Source: Paenibacillus odorifer
GTDB taxonomy: Bacteria; Bacillota; Bacilli; Paenibacillales; Paenibacillaceae
DNA length: 64,000 nucleotides
Assembly (NCBI RefSeq): GCF_000758725.1
Contig: NZ_CP009428.1
Coordinates: 3,162,001 to 3,226,000, forward strand
Direction of reading: 5' to 3'
This document shows positions 59,978 through 64,000 of this stretch, piece by piece. Made by a program: the position numbers and the translations under genes. The notes under the pieces are model-generated. The model worked only from the letters and a program-made list of their open reading frames with translations. It was not told the DNA's origin and made no database searches. How positions within the stretch are numbered: the stretch's first letter is position 1; the number at the start of each line of letters is the position of its first letter.

Positions 59978-61656
59978 TGTCGGGAGCAGAATTGTTAGTA
60001 GACTTGTTATTGAGGAAAGGTATTTCAACGATTTTTGGTTACCCCGGTGGGGCTGTACTGCCTGTATATGATGCATTGTTCGATTGTGAAGGATTAGAGC
60101 ATATTTTAGTACGGCATGAACAGGCTGCAGTACATGCCGCAGATGGTTACGCGAGAGCGACAGGAAGTGTAGGCGTTACACTCGTAACTAGTGGTCCTGG
60201 AGCCACCAATGCTATAACTGGGATAGCGACAGCTTTTATGGACTCCATTCCACTGATTGTACTAACTGGTCAGGTCCCCACGGATATGATTGGATTAGAC
60301 AGCTTTCAGGAGGTTGATATTTATGGCATGACCATGTCCATCACGAAGCATAATTACATAGTAATGAATAAGAGTGATCTCCCACGCATCATTGATGAAG
60401 CTTTTTATTTGGCAACTACAGGACGTCCTGGCCCAGTTCTTATTGATCTGCCTAAAAATGTTATGATGGACACAACTCCAATAATATACGAAATTCCCGA
60501 ACAACAATCATTTGTTTCTATTCGTGGATATTCAGTTGCTAATCAGTCTAATGGGAATGACTTGGATACGATGGCGGAGAAACTTCGGAATGCTGCCAGA
60601 CCCTTACTATTGATCGGCGGGGGATGTGTAGCAGGTGAAACCCCTTCCTTATTGCTTAATTTGGCAGAACGCCTCGATCTTCCAGTTGCTTCTACTCTGA
60701 TGGGTATAGGGGCGTTTCCATCTGATCATCCATTGCACTTAGGAATGGTAGGTATGCATGGAACGGTGGCCGCGAACCGCGCTATACAAGCAGCTGATGT
60801 TCTAGTTTGTCTCGGCGTCAGATTTAGTGATCGTGTAACAGGAAAACGCAGAGCGTTCTCTCCTCATTCGTATAAAATCCAAGTGGACATAGATGAAGCT
60901 GAATTTGATAAAAATATAGAGATGGATCTAGCTCTTTGTGATTCTATAACAAACGTATTACAGGAAATGCTTAATCGCTTATCAGATAGAAAGATTCCTG
61001 AATGGCATGACCAGATCAATAAATGGAGCAGATGTCCAATTCAACCATTTAGAGATCATCATGAATCGAGATTGACACCTCAAGACGTTATTCGGTACGT
61101 TGATCATGCAACTGTCTCCGATGCTATTATTTCCACGGATGTAGGACAACATCAAATCTGGACAGCACATCACTATAATTTTAAAAAGCCGCGTACCTTT
61201 CTAACCTCTGGAGGATTGGGTACTATGGGTTACGGGTTTCCTGCAGCTATTGGAGCAGCAGTTGCTTTTCCGGAACGGCAGGTTGTATGTATAAGTGGGG
61301 ATGGAAGCTTTCAAATGAATATGCAGGAAATCATGACAGCTGTAGATTTGCAGCTCAATGTAAAAGTAGTTATTTTGAAAAATGGTTATTTAGGAATGGT
61401 GCGTCAGTGGCAGGAACTATTCTTGAACAAAAGATACTCAGCCGTACAGATTAGTTCACCTGACTTTGCCGCACTCGCTAAATCCTTTGGTGCACAAGGT
61501 TATCAAGCCAGCACTAAAGAAGAGGCTAAAGCCATAATCCAACATGCTATGAATACCGAAGGTCCTGCTATTATGGAATTTGATGTCATCGAAGAAACAA
61601 ATGTCTATCCAATTGTCCCGCCTGGGGCAAGCAACGATGAATCGATTGAAGGGTAG
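59977..61656 (+). CDS. ilvB: acetolactate synthase large subunit-like TPP enzyme
   Basis: A 559-residue ThDP enzyme condensing two pyruvates, or pyruvate and 2-ketobutyrate. GYPGGAVLPVYDAL, the catalytic Glu48 in RHEQAAVHAADGYAR, and TSGPGATNAITGIATAFMDS form the N-terminal site. GDGSFQMNMQEIMTAV is the ThDP/metal motif, and NGYLGMVRQWQ the C-terminal one. It resembles biosynthetic IlvB more than AlsS, but no ilvN or ilvC gene is adjacent, and it is shorter than most IlvB. AAAGGAG lies upstream of ATG 59977. It may be a stand-alone or catabolic synthase. Confidence 0.88.
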   Translation: MSGAELLVDLLLRKGISTIFGYPGGAVLPVYDALFDCEGLEHILVRHEQAAVHAADGYARATGSVGVTLVTSGPGATNAITGIATAFMDSIPLIVLTGQVPTDMIGLDSFQEVDIYGMTMSITKHNYIVMNKSDLPRIIDEAFYLATTGRPGPVLIDLPKNVMMDTTPIIYEIPEQQSFVSIRGYSVANQSNGNDLDTMAEKLRNAARPLLLIGGGCVAGETPSLLLNLAERLDLPVASTLMGIGAFPSDHPLHLGMVGMHGTVAANRAIQAADVLVCLGVRFSDRVTGKRRAFSPHSYKIQVDIDEAEFDKNIEMDLALCDSITNVLQEMLNRLSDRKIPEWHDQINKWSRCPIQPFRDHHESRLTPQDVIRYVDHATVSDAIISTDVGQHQIWTAHHYNFKKPRTFLTSGGLGTMGYGFPAAIGAAVAFPERQVVCISGDGSFQMNMQEIMTAVDLQLNVKVVILKNGYLGMVRQWQELFLNKRYSAVQISSPDFAALAKSFGAQGYQASTKEEAKAIIQHAMNTEGPAIMEFDVIEETNVYPIVPPGASNDESIEG

Positions 61657-61688
61657 TCTAAATTACAAAATAAGGAGTAGAGTATCTT

Positions 61689-62006
61689 ATGCACATAGAA
61701 CTAAACGCACTAACAGTAGATAAGTTAAAAGAGAACCTTGGGGAACGGCCAGGTGATTTTAAATTGTTCTTCGATACAGAGGGTTGTGGTTGTAATGGCG
61801 TGATCGTAATTCAGATCATTAGTGAACCCTATGCTACAGATATTGAAGTTCAGAAAGAGCCTTTTACATTTTTTGTTGATCGTCAACAGGAATCTTTATT
61901 TGATGAACAGATGCGACTTGAAGCAGATGCAAATTACCCTACATTTAAATTAAGTAGTGATGCCAGTCTGTTAGGAAATAATATTCGAGTAAAAGATATT
62001 CGCTGA
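61689..62006 (+). CDS. yqkB: HesB/YqkB-like iron-sulfur cluster assembly family protein
   Basis: A 105-residue small protein. The HesB-type core has LFFDTEGCGCNGVIVIQII with the adjacent cysteines in GCGC, then FTFFVDRQQESLFDEQM and a C-terminal FKLSSDASLLGNNIRVKD. It lacks the C-terminal CxC of A-type carriers, which fits the YqkB/YneR branch. AAGGAG precedes ATG 61689. It follows ilvB by 32 bp and may be cotranscribed. Its molecular role is unclear. Confidence 0.85.
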   Translation: MHIELNALTVDKLKENLGERPGDFKLFFDTEGCGCNGVIVIQIISEPYATDIEVQKEPFTFFVDRQQESLFDEQMRLEADANYPTFKLSSDASLLGNNIRVKDIR

Positions 62007-62028
62007 GTAGAGCACTGCTACACTAAAA

Positions 62029-62067
62029 AACCAGAGCATTTGAGATCATCTCTCAATGCTCTGGTTT
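62029..62067. terminator. bidirectional terminator between yqkB and the TetR gene
   Basis: The stem AAACCAGAGCATTTGAGA / TCTCAATGCTCTGGTTT has one bulge. T- and A-rich flanks exist on both sides, and it sits between the converging genes. Confidence 0.85.
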
Positions 62068-62109
62068 CTTGAATTTTTGTTTCCGTATTAGCTGCTTGCG
62101 TTTCGTTTC

Positions 62110-62718
62110 TTATCCATTTGATTTTTTCATAAACGCTATATGGTCTATTTTGCTGTTAACCAGTGTAATTAACTGTTCTGCCATATAGCTCGCCGAATAT
62201 TTGAAATTGACTTCAGCCCAGTGCATAATGACACCTACTGTAGCAGACATTTGGTAACTCAACATAATTTCATAATCCACGGGAGCAGCATCAGCTTCTA
62301 TCTCAATCCGCATATCCTCACGCATGGATTCCCGTAAACGGTCGAACAGTTCAACAGTCATTTTCCCACGTTCCACAGCGGATAAGGCCAAAAACTCAGC
62401 TTTATGCCCCTCAATATATTCGAACAATTGCAAAATGGAAGGGAAAACCTCTGTTGCCTCAATACGATCCAATCCCTCATAAGGGTCTATTAGCGCTTCA
62501 CCTATGCCCTGTAGAAATTCATCATGTATTTCCTTAAGCAAAGCCTCTTTACTCTCAAAATGCTTATAAAAAGTCCCTCGATTGTAATCCGCTCGATTAG
62601 TCACGTCCAATATCGTAACTGAATCATAACTATTTTCCAATATTAGTTCAACGAATGCAGATTTCAGAGCTTGGCGTGTTCTTCTGGTTCTTCTGTCTTC
62701 ATGCTCTTCCTGTATCAA
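62110..62718 (-). CDS. TetR/AcrR-family regulator
   Basis: A 202-residue regulator. Its N-terminal helix-turn-helix reads TRQALKSAFVELILENSYDS, then VTILDVTNRADYNRGTFYKH, then FESKEALLKEIHDEF. The C-terminal ligand domain spans residues 75-195 (TetR C-terminal type with a long helix pair). The start is TTG 62718 on the minus strand, preceded by GGGGGTAG. It is divergent from the SDR gene at 62977 and probably represses it and itself. No perfect palindrome is obvious in the 258-bp gap. Confidence 0.9.
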   Translation of the reverse strand: MIQEEHEDRRTRRTRQALKSAFVELILENSYDSVTILDVTNRADYNRGTFYKHFESKEALLKEIHDEFLQGIGEALIDPYEGLDRIEATEVFPSILQLFEYIEGHKAEFLALSAVERGKMTVELFDRLRESMREDMRIEIEADAAPVDYEIMLSYQMSATVGVIMHWAEVNFKYSASYMAEQLITLVNSKIDHIAFMKKSNG

Positions 62719-62976
62719 AAAAAACTACCCCCAGCTATGATCTTTTTATCGTTCATTTATAATTCCTACTTTAAAAGTAACAAAAGATCAGCCAATGTTC
62801 AAGATTTAGACATAAGTAAACACAGAGATCAGTTCTGTTGGTTAGGCGACATTGATTAAAATTCTGATTATTGAACAGATTAACTAATGGGGTGTACTCT
62901 AGTAATAGAGATAGGTTATCCCATCTCCTAAGACTATAATATATAGCCAATTCATAACAAAGGATGCGAATATACA

Positions 62977-63744
62977 ATGAGTGAATCATATGTAAAAACT
63001 GCTGTAATTACTGGAGCTGCAGGAGGAATCGGTAAGGAGCTTGCCCGTCGATTGTCTGATCGTAAACTGAATCTTGTACTTGTCGATCTGAATGAAGAAG
63101 CGATAAAAAATGTTATCCAAGATTTAGGCTTAAATGAATCTAACTCTTTAGCTGTAGCTGCGGATGTCTCTAATGAAGAAGACGTTCAGAATTATGTTAA
63201 TAAAGCGGTAGAAAAATTTGGTGCCATTGATTATTTTGCAAACAATGCCGGAATTGAAGGTCCAGCAGGTCAAATCGAAGAGCTTAACGTCAAAGCACTT
63301 GATCTTGTATACAACGTCAATGTACGTGGTGTATTTCTTGGACTACACTATGTAATTCCTGTGATGAAAAAACAAAACTCAGGTGCTATTCTGAACACTT
63401 CTTCTCTGGCAGGACTCATGGGCGCACCAGGCATGGCCCCTTACATTATGTCTAAGCATGCTGTAATTGGTCTGACTCGCGTAGCTGCAAATGAGCTTGC
63501 ACCACTTGGCATTCGTGTTAATGCGGTACTGCCAGGAACGATCAATACACAAATGATGCGTAAAATTGAGAATAATTTCGGAAGTGCAGAAGAATACAAG
63601 GCAGCTAACGAAGCTGCAACACCAATGGGTCGCTACGGTGAACCGCAAGAAGTTGCCGCTGTGATGAACTTCCTTCTGTCGGATGAGGCTTCATTCGTAA
63701 CGGGTTCTCTATATACAGTCGACGGTGGTATGATAGGTCAATAA
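62977..63744 (+). CDS. SDR-family oxidoreductase
   Basis: A 255-residue classical short-chain dehydrogenase/reductase. The cofactor motif is TGAAGGIGKELARRL, with acidic Asp after strand 2 (VLVDLNE) that favours NAD. It has NNAGIEG, the catalytic Ser in LNTSSLAG and the Tyr-x3-Lys pair in PYIMSKHAVIGL. The end VTGSLYTVDGGMIGQ is typical. AAAGGA lies upstream of ATG 62977. Divergent TetR control is likely. The substrate is unknown. Confidence 0.92.
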   Translation: MSESYVKTAVITGAAGGIGKELARRLSDRKLNLVLVDLNEEAIKNVIQDLGLNESNSLAVAADVSNEEDVQNYVNKAVEKFGAIDYFANNAGIEGPAGQIEELNVKALDLVYNVNVRGVFLGLHYVIPVMKKQNSGAILNTSSLAGLMGAPGMAPYIMSKHAVIGLTRVAANELAPLGIRVNAVLPGTINTQMMRKIENNFGSAEEYKAANEAATPMGRYGEPQEVAAVMNFLLSDEASFVTGSLYTVDGGMIGQ

Positions 63745-63781
63745 TGCAAGCTGATTTCGGTCATTATGGATACTCCAAATA

Positions 63782-63827
63782 AAGGATTGGGCCTGTGCGT
63801 TAAGCATTGGGTTCAATTCTTTTTTAT
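63782..63827 (+). terminator. intrinsic terminator of the SDR gene
   Basis: The arms AAGGATTGGGCC and GGGTTCAATTCTT pair with G-T contacts around a 13-nt loop and are followed by TTTTTT. Confidence 0.78.
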
Positions 63828-63954
63828 TTAGGATACCCGGATCGGATTTAATAATAAGCAATCTGTTGAATTATCTTATAGAATATACAAAGGGGAATTA
63901 TTCTTTTAAGTATTGCTCAGTTATTTAGATAAATTGTTGGCGAGGAGTGTTCAT

Positions 63955-64000
63955 ATGCTTGAATTATCTCAACAGGATTTTATTGAAGTGAAACCGTTAC
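63955..64000 (+). CDS. start of a protein gene cut by the window end, possibly GNAT
   Basis: ATG 63955 follows GAGGAGTGTTCAT, a good ribosome binding site, and opens the frame MLELSQQDFIEVKPL. Fifteen codons are visible. The beginning resembles some Firmicute GNAT-family proteins (ELxxQDFxxVKPL), but this is a weak guess. Confidence 0.45.
   Translation, partial: MLELSQQDFIEVKPL

Noticed and set aside
1..64000. CRISPR array, prophage, complete IS element, tRNA or rRNA
   Set aside because: No regularly spaced identical repeats, no phage or transposase genes, and no tRNA or rRNA sequence recognised on either strand.

Overview
The window looks like a chromosomal segment of a low-to-moderate G+C endospore-forming Firmicute, most likely Paenibacillus or a close relative. 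The grounds are strong AGGAGG-type ribosome binding sites, many intrinsic terminators, Bacillus-type sigma-A promoters, and Bacillus-like proteins and gene orders (yoaS-yozG-yoaT, yeeN, tandem yxjG-type genes, mqo, bdhA, msrA, yqkB). I see no tRNA, rRNA, CRISPR array, complete insertion sequence, prophage or plasmid backbone.

Layout. 1-4.9 kb: a truncated AraC regulator divergent from a four-gene oxidoreductase/isomerase operon for an unknown sugar or polyol. 5.1-11.2 kb: a leucine-rich-repeat protein, malate:quinone oxidoreductase, and a YtrA-type GntR/ABC operon with a clear promoter and operator. 11.4-19.3 kb: yoaS-yozG-yoaT, a CatB-type acetyltransferase behind a probable leader peptide, GNAT, a DUF3977-like gene that apparently starts at CTG, a serine hydrolase with a membrane protein and an HD-CHAP fusion, Rrf2 and a methyltransferase. 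19.6-28.9 kb: aldo/keto reductase, MsrA, a cell-wall-binding-repeat lipoprotein next to a two-component system, PadR and its MFS pump, a small Met-rich membrane protein, HAD and GNAT. 29-33 kb: a repeat-rich intergenic region, butanediol dehydrogenase divergent from a LacI regulator, and cysteine synthase. 33.7-40 kb: a double-TPM secreted protein, a phosphodiester glycosidase, and LysR plus two MetE-like methyltransferases. 40-46.3 kb: yeeN, a fluoride riboswitch with a CLC-F antiporter, an ABC-F protein behind a long attenuator-like leader, amidase and GNAT. 46.4-52.3 kb: an ECF sigma/anti-sigma pair, an AlaX-type editing protein, a copper-amine-oxidase-like secreted protein and a polysaccharide deacetylase. 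52.4-64 kb: a heterodimeric ABC exporter, LysR/MFS, NUDIX, two YdcZ-like transporters, an IlvB-like synthase, YqkB, TetR/SDR and a partial GNAT-like gene.

How the parts work together. The notable content is regulatory rather than a single large new system. Two likely antibiotic-resistance genes (catB-like and ABC-F) have leaders that look drug-responsive: a 17-codon leader peptide whose stop codon lies in a hairpin next to the catB ribosome binding site, and a promoter, upstream ORF and three tandem terminators before the ABC-F gene. A canonical fluoride riboswitch precedes a CLC with fluoride-type signature motifs. The bdhA-like gene has a near-consensus Rex site plus a separate LacI-type palindrome. 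Two distant genes, one beside the two-component system, share an 11-bp-period direct repeat that suggests a common OmpR-family regulator. Two families of short dispersed repeats fill three gene-poor gaps. All functional statements rest on reading the sequence and on recalled family features; no database search was run.
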